Position numbers and translations under genes: made by a program. 15,535 nt of DNA from an uncultured Bacillota bacterium (lineage in GTDB: Bacteria; Bacillota; Clostridia; Peptostreptococcales; Anaerovoracaceae), in the NCBI GenBank assembly GCA_946546075.1, contig CAMNNV010000012.1:1-15535 (forward strand), written 5' to 3'. Shown in pieces: positions 6,399 through 13,331 of this stretch. Each line of letters begins with the position of its first letter. The first letter of the stretch is position 1. The notes below the pieces were generated by a model, which worked only from the letters and a program-made list of their open reading frames with translations, was not told where the DNA came from and searched no databases.

Positions 6399-7627
6399 TA
6401 CTGTCTGCCCCCTTCCTGTGTCTCAAAGAAGTGCAGTAGTTCATCGAAGGACATATCATCCGTGGATCTCATCTGTCCTGTAGGTCTCTGCTGCATGGAG
6501 CTCTGTCTCTGCGCTGCTGCCTGCATGCGAGCGTTCTCCTGCTGCGCCTCTACGGCTGCCCTTCTTCTGGCTGCCTCCTGCTGTGCCGCTACGGCCGCCT
6601 GTCTTCTGGCCGCTTCCTGCTGCGCTGCTAATACAGCCTGTCTTCTGGCATTTTCATTTGCTGCAGGGCTTGTCTGGGCATCCATCTGCGCCTGTCTTCT
6701 GGCCGCTTCCTGTCTGGCTGCCATAGCCTGCATGCGTGCAGCCTCCTGCTGTGCTTCTACTGCAGCCCTCTTTCTTGCTGCTTCCGCCACTGCTTCACTC
6801 TGGAAGTTCTGGGTCTGCTGCATCGCCTGTCTGGACGGTGACGGCTGAGCAGGGCTCTGCTTTGGTGCTGCCGGCTGAACGTTCTGTGCCATCTGCGGTG
6901 TCTGGACCGGCTGTGCGTTCTGGACCGGCTGTGCCGGAACAGTCTGTGCTGTCTTAGGCTGTGCAGGTTTCGTCGTCTTCACGGTCTGCTGGGCCTTGAC
7001 ACGCTCATTTGTCTGTACGTCGAGAACCGTCTCCATGATGGTCTCGAGACCGATCATGTATTCTTCATACCATCCTTTGCGGATGCCGGATATTACGTAA
7101 CTTACGGCACCTGAGATCAAGCCTGCAACCGTAGTATCAAAAGCGATGAGCAGTGATTCTGCAAGTGTTGCGGCGTCTCCTTCTCCGAGGGCGATAAGTC
7201 CGGGGCCGAGAGGGATCAATGTACCCATGAGACCAAACATCGGGGCGACTCTGGCTGTAAGATCTGTGATCTTCGTGATCTTGGCATATCTGCTTTCTTC
7301 GTCTGCGATGAGCTGACGAGCCAGCGCCTCTCTCGTATCGTCTGCGTAGTCAGGTCTGCTGATGAGTTCCTGCACAGCAGCCTTCTGACGCTTGAGAAGA
7401 CCGCTCTTGTTGATGACTTCTTTCATCTGCTCTGAGCTCTTGCCCTGGAGCTCATCGACGAGCTTCGGTATATTCATTTTCAGGCTCTTGCGCTCCGAAA
7501 AGATCTCTGCTACGAAGCTTCCCAGCATCACTACTGTGAGCAGTATGAGCAGTATCAATATGATGATTGTTGGAATCTGCAGCGCGCTGCTTACCGCACG
7601 TAATACTTCTGTAACTATATATGACAT
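6398..7627 (-). CDS. MotA/TolQ/ExbB-family proton channel protein with repeat-rich C-terminal extension
   Basis: The protein is 409 residues, about twice the typical ExbB core. Residues 1-205 form the core. TM1 is about 17-41, a charged cytoplasmic loop spans 45-125, TM2 about 128-147 (APMFGLMGTLIPLGPGLIAL) and TM3 about 158-182 (with AFDTTVAGLISG). The TM2 and TM3 threonine/glycine patterns are those of ExbB/TolQ channels driven by the proton motive force. Residues 210-280 are a Pro/Gln/Ala linker. Residues 282-376 are 13-residue Ala/Arg/Gln/Glu repeats, likely one long charged helix or coiled coil. The protein ends with a short amphipathic tail (DDMSFDELLHFFETQEGG, 390-407). By ExbB topology the extension would be cytoplasmic. 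AGGAGG lies 6 nt before the ATG. Upstream by 21 nt is the exported Ig-like protein gene; downstream overlaps the DUF2149 gene. It is not a flagellar MotA, as there is no MotB and no flagellar gene nearby. Confidence 0.88.
   Translation of the reverse strand: MSYIVTEVLRAVSSALQIPTIIILILLILLTVVMLGSFVAEIFSERKSLKMNIPKLVDELQGKSSEQMKEVINKSGLLKRQKAAVQELISRPDYADDTREALARQLIADEESRYAKITKITDLTARVAPMFGLMGTLIPLGPGLIALGEGDAATLAESLLIAFDTTVAGLISGAVSYVISGIRKGWYEEYMIGLETIMETVLDVQTNERVKAQQTVKTTKPAQPKTAQTVPAQPVQNAQPVQTPQMAQNVQPAAPKQSPAQPSPSRQAMQQTQNFQSEAVAEAARKRAAVEAQQEAARMQAMAARQEAARRQAQMDAQTSPAANENARRQAVLAAQQEAARRQAAVAAQQEAARRRAAVEAQQENARMQAAAQRQSSMQQRPTGQMRSTDDMSFDELLHFFETQEGGRQ
6500..6784 (-). repeat. Degenerate 39-bp tandem repeats coding for 13-residue units in the ExbB-like protein
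   Basis: Units of the form EAARRQAAVAAQQ begin at residues 282, 295, 307, 325, 338, 351 and 364. Spacing is 13 residues in four of six steps, with one 12-residue step and one 18-residue step where QTSPA is inserted. The DNA shows matching recurrences of gcctgtcttctggc and gctgcctcctgctg-like blocks. Copies have diverged, so this is an old or selected array rather than a recent expansion. Confidence 0.8.
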
Positions 7628-7648
7628 TTTGTCCCTCCTGGCTTGCTA

Positions 7649-8962
7649 TTATTTCTTCTTGATGATTTTCTTGAGTGGATTCTTCTTTGCTGCAGATGGA
7701 TCCTTTGGTGTTTTCACCTTCGGTCCCATCATATCGGTACGGAATCTTCTTACTCTTCCTACTGCACCCATACCACATGCTGCCGCTGCAACGGCTGCCG
7801 AGCCGACTCCTGTCCCGATGTCTACGCCGTCTTCATCCCAGTCTTCTTCGCCGTAGGCATCTTCTTCGTCGTAATAATCACTGTCGTCATAGGCTTCATC
7901 CTCTGTATATGCATCAGTGTCGGTGCTATCCGGCATCTGTGCACTGGTAAGTGTGACTTCTTTTACCGTCATCATGCCCGGTACAGGCTTCATTGCAGTG
8001 CTGCTGGTCTCTGTAGTCTGGGATGATGAGGTTGTGGATCTCGTGGTGGACCGGGTGTAAGATCTATGGCTGTAACTGCGATAGCTGCGGCCGGATCTGT
8101 AACTGCCGCGCTTGTATGTATAGGACTTACGGGCACTGGACTTGTTGGTGGTTTCCTTTTCCCCGACCTTGACATTCGCAGATGCAGACACTTTGCCATT
8201 ATATTCTGCGGATGCCGTTATGACTGCAGAACCTTTTTTCTTGGCTGTGACCTTACCGCTCTTATCTACGGTAGCGACCTTGGAATTGCTGCTGCTCCAC
8301 TTGATATTGTTATTTATATCGGGGTTTCCGGCTTTGTACTTCTCATCCCACTTGAGTGTGGCAGAGAACTTCTTCGTCTGCCCTTCCTTGAGGGTCGCAC
8401 TGCCGGGACTGATCGTCATCGTGCCTTCCGATACGTCCGACCTGTCGGCATCAAACTCCGTCACCATATCAAGTTCGTCCCATTCTGTAGTCCCATCGGG
8501 ATAATACAGTCTGTATGCCGTATCTTCAGGATCGATCTCCTGCATCGGATAGATGAGCAGGATCTTATCGAAGTCACCAGCCATGATCCCCACATCGCCG
8601 TAGCCCAGGCCTTTTATCCCGTCTCCGATATCCGCCAGTTCCACGAGCTGCTTGAGGGTTATCGCATTGACGGTATACTTGTTTTCGACCGGATTTCCTT
8701 CCTCATCCTCTTCCGTTATCGTCACTTCTTTCGTCTTCTTCGGTTTGATCTTTGACACGTCAGAAAGGCTCACTGTTTTCGCCACTTTCTTGCCATTCTT
8801 ATACTCAACGTGTATCGTCAGATCCCCGTCTGCCGCGAATGCCTGCATCGGCAGAAGTGAGACCACTGCGAAGCATTGCAGCGCAAATACGCATACGATG
8901 CACCATATCATCAATATGCGTCTTTTGCCTCCGGTTCTATTATTTCCTGTGAGATTTCCCAT
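7649..8962 (-). CDS. Exported Ig-like (BIG_2) protein with acidic/basic C-terminal anchor
   Basis: This is a 437-residue exported protein. Residues 1-43 form a signal peptide with a basic start (KRR), a long hydrophobic stretch and likely cleavage after AFA. Residues 44-178 are an unrecognised acidic domain, and 182-266 a bacterial Ig-like (BIG_2) domain with KWSSSNSKVATVDKSGKVTA. Residues 277-323 are rich in R, S, Y and T. Residues 342-381 are very acidic (DYYDEEDAYGEEDWDEDG). An Ala/Gly-rich weak hydrophobic segment (383-402) and a strongly basic tail ending KKIIKKK follow. Acidic outside, hydrophobic, then basic suggests a C-terminal membrane anchor with a cytoplasmic tail. There is no LPXTG motif. 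The start is ATG at 8962 with GAGGG 4 nt upstream, 25 nt after the cca stop. It directly precedes the ExbB-like and DUF2149 genes, so it is probably their partner. Function is unknown. Confidence 0.82.
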   Translation of the reverse strand: MGNLTGNNRTGGKRRILMIWCIVCVFALQCFAVVSLLPMQAFAADGDLTIHVEYKNGKKVAKTVSLSDVSKIKPKKTKEVTITEEDEEGNPVENKYTVNAITLKQLVELADIGDGIKGLGYGDVGIMAGDFDKILLIYPMQEIDPEDTAYRLYYPDGTTEWDELDMVTEFDADRSDVSEGTMTISPGSATLKEGQTKKFSATLKWDEKYKAGNPDINNNIKWSSSNSKVATVDKSGKVTAKKKGSAVITASAEYNGKVSASANVKVGEKETTNKSSARKSYTYKRGSYRSGRSYRSYSHRSYTRSTTRSTTSSSQTTETSSTAMKPVPGMMTVKEVTLTSAQMPDSTDTDAYTEDEAYDDSDYYDEEDAYGEEDWDEDGVDIGTGVGSAAVAAAACGMGAVGRVRRFRTDMMGPKVKTPKDPSAAKKNPLKKIIKKK

Positions 8963-8987
8963 TATACCCTCGTGTTCTTATGTCAGT

Positions 8988-10343
8988 CTATAACTCCTCC
9001 GCTAACCTTGCTGCTTCCTCAAGGAGCGGCTCTTTCTCGTTGTGTATGCGTTCTTCTATCACCGCTTCAAGGAGCCCGTCGAGCACTTTGCCCACGGCAG
9101 GCCCTTTGATGTCCAGCTCCCGCATGATATCATTGCCATCTACAAGAAGATCCTTTAATTTGAAGCATTCCTCGTCTGCCAGGATCTTCTCCAGCATCAC
9201 CTTGATCTCATCAAATCGCTGGATCAGCTCCGGTATCACGTGTCCCGTGGCAAGATTATCCGCCCTTTTGATCTCCAGGAGCTCGAACAGCACCTCGGGT
9301 CCGAACTTCCTGAGCCATTTCTTCAGAAGCTTCGGATCTTTGCGAAACAGAAGATCGTGATATTTCGTGAGCAGTGCCACCCTTTCGATCGTGAAGGAAT
9401 CCGCCTTGAGCTCCCGCAAAATCTCTTCTGCGTGCTCTGCGCTCACTGCCGGATGCCCATAAAAGTGCCCGATCCCCTTCTCATCCATGGTGAACGTGTC
9501 AGGCTTGCCCACATCGTGCAAAAGCCCCGCGATCTTCATGTACACCAGGTTCTCTTCATTCGTCCGGATGTTCTCCATGCAGCGTACGCAGTGCTCCAGC
9601 ACATCGTACTTATGATAGGAATTATGCTGCAGGAACCCTTTCATCCTGTTAAGATGCGGGATCACGGTCCCCAGAATCAAAGTATACTCCATGATCACCT
9701 GCCCTGCATAGGGTGCAGTCACTAGTTTTTTGAATTCAGAGTAGATGCGCTCCTTCGAGATATCCGTCAAAAGATGGGCGCAGTCATACATGGCATCCCT
9801 TGTCTGCGGCTCGATCTCAAAGCCCAGCTGCGCTGCGAATCGTACAGCTCTCATGATTCTGAGTGCATCCTCACCAAACCGCTCTTGCGGATCTCCCACA
9901 GCCCGGATCGTCTTACTCTCAAGATCATCCATCCCTCCGAAAGGATCTCTGACCTCTCCGTTCTCCCCCAAAGCCATGGCATTTATGGTAAAATCACGCC
10001 GCGCAAGATCCAGGGTGATATCCGTTACGAAATGGACCTCGTCCGGGTGCCGTCTGTCTGAGTAACTCCCTTCCGTCCGGAACGTCGTGATCTCCACCGG
10101 CTCCCCGTCATACAAAAGCGTCACGGTGCCGTGCTTCAGCCCCGTATCTATCACTTTATCGTCTGCGAAAACGCGTTTCACTTCATCCGGCGTCGCTGCC
10201 GTAGTCACGTCGATATCGCCGGCCTGCCGTCCCAGAATGGCATCGCGAACACAGCCCCCTACGAAATAAGCTTCATAGCCGGCATCATTCAGCCTTCTGA
10301 TGATCTCCCCTTCACGGGATGCTGCAAGCTGCCTGATATCCAT
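8988..10343 (-). CDS. cca: CCA tRNA nucleotidyltransferase (class II, with HD domain)
   Basis: The enzyme adds or repairs the 3' CCA of tRNAs with CTP and ATP and no nucleic-acid template. The protein is 451 residues. The head has VGGCVRD (28-34) and GDIDVTT (42-48), where D43 and D45 are the expected metal-binding carboxylates. The neck has RRDFTINAM (115-123), DPFGG (133-137) and ERFGEDALRIMRAVRFAAQL (154-173). An HD domain follows with GLLHDVGKPDTF (H276, D277) and KYHDLLFRKDP. The start is ATG at 10343 because GAGAGG lies 7 nt upstream; an upstream in-frame ATG at 10379 has no such site. It leads the operon containing the Ig-like, ExbB-like and DUF2149 genes (25-nt gap). Firmicutes cca genes of this length usually add all three nucleotides, but a CC-only activity cannot be ruled out by eye. 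Confidence 0.94.
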   Translation of the reverse strand: MDIRQLAASREGEIIRRLNDAGYEAYFVGGCVRDAILGRQAGDIDVTTAATPDEVKRVFADDKVIDTGLKHGTVTLLYDGEPVEITTFRTEGSYSDRRHPDEVHFVTDITLDLARRDFTINAMALGENGEVRDPFGGMDDLESKTIRAVGDPQERFGEDALRIMRAVRFAAQLGFEIEPQTRDAMYDCAHLLTDISKERIYSEFKKLVTAPYAGQVIMEYTLILGTVIPHLNRMKGFLQHNSYHKYDVLEHCVRCMENIRTNEENLVYMKIAGLLHDVGKPDTFTMDEKGIGHFYGHPAVSAEHAEEILRELKADSFTIERVALLTKYHDLLFRKDPKLLKKWLRKFGPEVLFELLEIKRADNLATGHVIPELIQRFDEIKVMLEKILADEECFKLKDLLVDGNDIMRELDIKGPAVGKVLDGLLEAVIEERIHNEKEPLLEEAARLAEEL

Positions 10344-10380
10344 CGCATCGCCTCTCGATATCCTATAATAACTAACCATA

Positions 10381-10389
10381 ATTGTAACA
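10381..10389 (-). promoter_or_regulatory. Predicted extended -10 promoter for the cca operon
   Basis: The minus strand reads TGTTACAAT, an extended -10 (TGn) followed by TACAAT (10386-10381). No good -35 box is visible at 17 nt, which extended -10 promoters tolerate. A start near 10374 would give a leader of about 31 nt. A second AT-rich candidate (TATTAT) lies slightly downstream. Confidence 0.4.
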
Positions 10390-10490
10390 CAAACACCGTC
10401 AGGTTAGGCACACCAAATTAACTTGCCCCGCAAATGCCTTGTTTCACAGTATGGAAGCCCCCATATGCATCCTTCTGATGCGTCTAAATG

Positions 10491-10520
10491 TTGCCTGTCC
10501 CATGCAGTCTATAGTATAAT
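10491..10520 (+). promoter_or_regulatory. Predicted promoter of the M20-DUF5685-J operon
   Basis: TTGCCT (10491-10496) is followed by an 18-nt spacer and a perfect TATAAT (10515-10520). A 12-bp perfect palindrome, GTATAATTATAC (10514-10525), overlaps the -10 box, and a second TATAAT lies at 10529-10534. Transcription would begin about 27 nt upstream of the ATG at 10554. Confidence 0.6.
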
Positions 10521-10553
10521 TATACAGTTATAATTGATTGAAAGGATGTAACA

Positions 10554-11753
10554 ATGGCAAACGGCCAGATACTCGAAGAAAAATTAAGAACTCATCGCAG
10601 AGCTCTTCATATGATACCGGAGATCGACAGGGATCTTCCGGAAACGAAAGACTATCTCATGTCGGTGCTCGGTGAACTGAAGTGCAGCTTCACATTCCTT
10701 TGCGGAAGCGGCATATGCGCATTCTTTGATTTCGGAAAAGATCACGCCATCGCTTTTCGCTCTGACATGGATGCACTTCCTGTAGAGGAAGCCACCGGCG
10801 CAGAATACGCCTCAAAACACCCGGGCTTCATGCACGCCTGCGGCCACGACGGTCATATGGCCATGGTCCTGGGACTGGCAGAATACGTGGACACTTTGGA
10901 GGACTGCCCTCACAACGTCCTTCTGATTTTCCAGCCTGCTGAGGAGACTTTGGGTGGTGCAGAAGAGATCTGCAAAAGCGGCATCCTGGCAGAGCACAAT
11001 GTCAAAGCCGTGTTTGGCATACATATGTGGCCTTTCCTGCCTGCGGGAGTCATCGGCTCAAGGCCGGGCGCTCTGATGCCGAGATCCGCCGAGATCAACA
11101 TCGACATCAAGGGCACAGCAGCCCACGGCACTTCGCCATATGACGGACTGGACGCCCTTTTCATCACGACAGAATACGTGCAGGAACTCTATCGGGAACA
11201 TGCAAAACGTCCCGGTGCCGTTCCGCGCTTCGCCCCGGGGATCGGCGATATCGAATACAAAGCATCCGCGAGTCCCGATGAGCGCACGGTGATCCATCTG
11301 GGCCGCATGATGAGCGGTTATGCCAGAAACATCGTGTCCGATTATTCCCATCTTCTTGGAACGATCCGGGCCTACGACGACGAATCATTCGCAGAACTCG
11401 TGGAACTCATAACGGGCAAACTCGCCGAAATGGAAGAGTTATTCGGCTGCTCAACGAACTTTACGAGAAGCGAAGGATATCCGCCTGTGATCAACGATAA
11501 GGGGCTCTACGAGGTGGTCCTGCCTTTGGCGTCTGCACTTGAAGGTGGCTACGAGCAGATGGCAGATCCACTGATGATTTCAGAGGACTTCTCATTCTAC
11601 GGCCACTATGCACCGGCAGTATTCTTCCTTTTGGGAACCGGCACGGGGATCTCCCTCCACAGCACGGATTTCGATTTCGACGAAAGCGTTCTGGTAAGGG
11701 GATTCGAGCTATATAAATCACTTTTGCTACACACAGATTTCACAAGCCTGTGA
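10554..11753 (+). CDS. M20D-family metallopeptidase / N-acyl-amino-acid amidohydrolase
   Basis: The protein is 399 residues and cytoplasmic, with no signal peptide. M20D enzymes hydrolyse N-acyl amino acids, hippurate-like amides or short peptides using two metal ions. Visible motifs are RSDMDALPVEE (69-79), MHACGHDGHMAM (93-104) with metal candidates C96 and H98, FQPAEET (126-132) with E130/E131 as base and ligand, GIHMWP (155-160) with H157, a dimerisation-domain KGTAAHGTSPYDGLDAL stretch, MISEDFSFY and LHSTDFDFDE with H369. The catalytic set appears complete. AAGGATG lies 5 nt upstream of ATG 10554. The DUF5685 gene begins 12 nt after its stop. Substrate cannot be told from sequence; amidohydrolase, carboxypeptidase and aminoacylase annotations are all used for this family. 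Confidence 0.92.
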   Translation: MANGQILEEKLRTHRRALHMIPEIDRDLPETKDYLMSVLGELKCSFTFLCGSGICAFFDFGKDHAIAFRSDMDALPVEEATGAEYASKHPGFMHACGHDGHMAMVLGLAEYVDTLEDCPHNVLLIFQPAEETLGGAEEICKSGILAEHNVKAVFGIHMWPFLPAGVIGSRPGALMPRSAEINIDIKGTAAHGTSPYDGLDALFITTEYVQELYREHAKRPGAVPRFAPGIGDIEYKASASPDERTVIHLGRMMSGYARNIVSDYSHLLGTIRAYDDESFAELVELITGKLAEMEELFGCSTNFTRSEGYPPVINDKGLYEVVLPLASALEGGYEQMADPLMISEDFSFYGHYAPAVFFLLGTGTGISLHSTDFDFDESVLVRGFELYKSLLLHTDFTSL

Positions 11754-11765
11754 TACTCTTTATCT

Positions 11766-12683
11766 ATGCTTGGATACGTCAGGATCGATAAAGGCGAACT
11801 CAAGGTTCGTGAATATGATACATACATGGGCTACTACTGCGGCGTCTGCAAATCCATTGGCAGAAGATACGGCCAGCTTCCCAGGATGGTGCTCAGCTTC
11901 GATGCTGCATTTCTGGCGCTGATGCTGGCGTCTCTTGATGAGAAGAAGGATGCGCTTTCTCAGGAGCACTGCATCGTCCATCACATCCAGAAGAAACCTG
12001 TTATCCGAAACGAAGCCATCGATTATGCTGCCGATGTCATGCTCATCCTGGCATGGTACAAACTAGCGGACGATGTGCAGGATGAAGGCAAGTTGTCTGC
12101 GAAGGCTGCCATGACGGCTTTTCGCGGTGTACACCGCAAGCTCTATGGGAAATACACGGCGCTTTGCGACGACATGGAGAGACTCCTGTCGCAGCTGACC
12201 GCTTTGGAGAAAGAGAAGTGCGCGAGCCTGGATCAGGCTGCCGACTGTTTTTCTCAGATCATGCGCATCATTTTTGAAGATGGCGTGCGGAGATTGTATG
12301 GGGAAGATCACCCCGGAGGGGCTTTGCTTGGAGATATCGGTTATCATCTGGGCAAGTGGATCTACCTTGCGGATGCCATCGACGATCTGGAGGAGAACAG
12401 GACCGACGGCGCATACAATCCGCTGTTTTTCCGCTTCGAGATCGGGGCGCATGAGACCATCCCGGATTTCAAAGAAAGGATCCTGGGAGATCTCAGATTC
12501 AATATGTTTCAATACCTCGCTGTGATCAGCCAGCGCCTTGACGGGCTTGACATGGCAAAGCACAAGGGGATAATAGATAATATAGTTTATTTTGGACTCA
12601 ACCATCAGACCAGAATACTTCTGTTCGGGCCTGATGCAACTACGAAAACCGACATAGGAGGAGCAGACGATGAATCCATATGA
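11766..12683 (+). CDS. DUF5685 family protein with two aspartate-rich motifs
   Basis: This 305-residue soluble, mostly helical protein starts MLGYVRIDKGELKVREYDTY, the N-terminal pattern I recognise for DUF5685. A CGVC pair (C25, C28) follows. Two acidic motifs stand out. LADDVQDE (100-107) fits DDxxD, and LADAIDDLEEN (201-211) is followed by TDGAYNPL. They sit on helices 104 residues apart, like the metal-diphosphate motifs of trans-isoprenoid and phytoene synthases. That similarity is my inference and no function is established. The only in-frame start is ATG 11766. It has no recognisable ribosome site, and the frame is closed upstream by the M20 stop region, so it is likely translated by coupling. 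Its last 14 nt overlap the J-domain gene. Confidence 0.85.
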   Translation: MLGYVRIDKGELKVREYDTYMGYYCGVCKSIGRRYGQLPRMVLSFDAAFLALMLASLDEKKDALSQEHCIVHHIQKKPVIRNEAIDYAADVMLILAWYKLADDVQDEGKLSAKAAMTAFRGVHRKLYGKYTALCDDMERLLSQLTALEKEKCASLDQAADCFSQIMRIIFEDGVRRLYGEDHPGGALLGDIGYHLGKWIYLADAIDDLEENRTDGAYNPLFFRFEIGAHETIPDFKERILGDLRFNMFQYLAVISQRLDGLDMAKHKGIIDNIVYFGLNHQTRILLFGPDATTKTDIGGADDESI

Positions 12684-13314
12684 GATCCTGGGTGTACCCG
12701 AAAACGCATCGGAAGAGGAGATCAAAAAGGCTTATAAAGAATTAGTGAAGAAGTATCATCCTGACAAGTATCAGGACAATCCTCTTGCTGATCTTGCTGA
12801 GGCCAAGCTCCAGGAGGTCAACGAGGCTTACGATACGATAATGAAGCAGAAGCAGAGTCAGTCCCAGAGCTATGGCTACGGATACGGCGGCTCTTCTTAC
12901 GGTTCCTATGGCTCCGGTTCTTACGGAAGCTATGGTTCTTCCGGTGCAGGCAGTTCAGGCGGAAGCGGCACTCCTGACTACATGAATATCAGAAGAAGGC
13001 TCGATGCCAACGATCTGCGTGGCGCAGAGACCATGCTCAATTCCACTCGGGACAGAAGCGCGGAATGGTTCTTCCTTGCCGGCATGCTTTCGTACAAGAA
13101 GGGCTGGTACGATGATGCACTGAACAAGCTGCGCACTGCAACGACGATGCAGCCATCGAACCCGGAATACAAGCAGACGTATGCGAGACTCATGGCTATG
13201 GGAGGACAGTATCAGAACCAGGCTTACGGCCGCGGCTACGGCACAAGCGACGATATGTGCTGTCAGGCACTCCAGTGCTACATCTGCGCAGACTGCTGCT
13301 GTGACTGCATGTGA
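12670..13314 (+). CDS. J-domain co-chaperone with YGS-rich linker, TPR-like helices and cysteine-cluster tail
   Basis: The protein is 214 residues. Residues 1-58 are a complete J domain: YEILGVPENASEEEIKKAY, then KKYHPDKY with the HPD tripeptide at 30-32, needed to stimulate DnaK ATPase. Residues 62-101 are a disordered Tyr/Gly/Ser linker. Residues 103-178 are paired helices in a TPR-like pattern (WFFLAGMLSYKKGWYDDAL, LRTATTMQPSNPEYKQ). The last 18 residues hold eight cysteines (C197, 198, 203, 206, 209, 210, 211, 213), which may bind metal, be lipidated or sit at a membrane. There is no DnaJ zinc finger of the CxxCxGxG type, so it is not canonical DnaJ. AGGAGG lies 8 nt before the ATG. It overlaps the DUF5685 gene by 14 nt and is followed by a membrane protein gene after 17 nt. 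Confidence 0.92.
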   Translation: MNPYEILGVPENASEEEIKKAYKELVKKYHPDKYQDNPLADLAEAKLQEVNEAYDTIMKQKQSQSQSYGYGYGGSSYGSYGSGSYGSYGSSGAGSSGGSGTPDYMNIRRRLDANDLRGAETMLNSTRDRSAEWFFLAGMLSYKKGWYDDALNKLRTATTMQPSNPEYKQTYARLMAMGGQYQNQAYGRGYGTSDDMCCQALQCYICADCCCDCM

Positions 13315-13316
13315 TC

Positions 13317-13321
13317 GGAGG
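13317..13321 (+). promoter_or_regulatory. Ribosome binding site deciding the start of the membrane protein
   Basis: GGAGG lies 10 nt before the ATG at 13332, just past the J-domain stop. An in-frame GTG at 13311 overlaps the previous stop codon and lies before this site, so the ATG is favoured. Confidence 0.55.
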
Positions 13322-13331
13322 ACATCGGGTC

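Noticed and set aside
6500..6784. CRISPR-like or microsatellite repeat
   Set aside because: The units are in-frame multiples of three, diverged, contiguous without spacers, and inside an open coding frame.
6462..6848. Cysteine-rich plus-strand frame (repeated CCAA-type segments)
   Set aside because: It is the reverse complement of the 39-bp repeats of the ExbB-like gene, so the cysteine pattern is a by-product.
6398..7627. Flagellar stator MotA
   Set aside because: The core pattern fits ExbB/TolQ as well as MotA, but the partner is a DUF2149/ExbD-type protein rather than MotB and no flagellar gene is nearby.
8066..8755. 229-residue plus-strand frame within the Ig-like gene
   Set aside because: The minus frame has a signal peptide and BIG_2 domain. 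The plus frame has no start context or motif.
10380..10553. Riboswitch or small RNA in the divergent cca/M20 gap
   Set aside because: Only a weak 5-bp GCATC/GATGC hairpin (10467-10481) is visible. It has no recognised aptamer pattern, and promoter elements occupy the rest.
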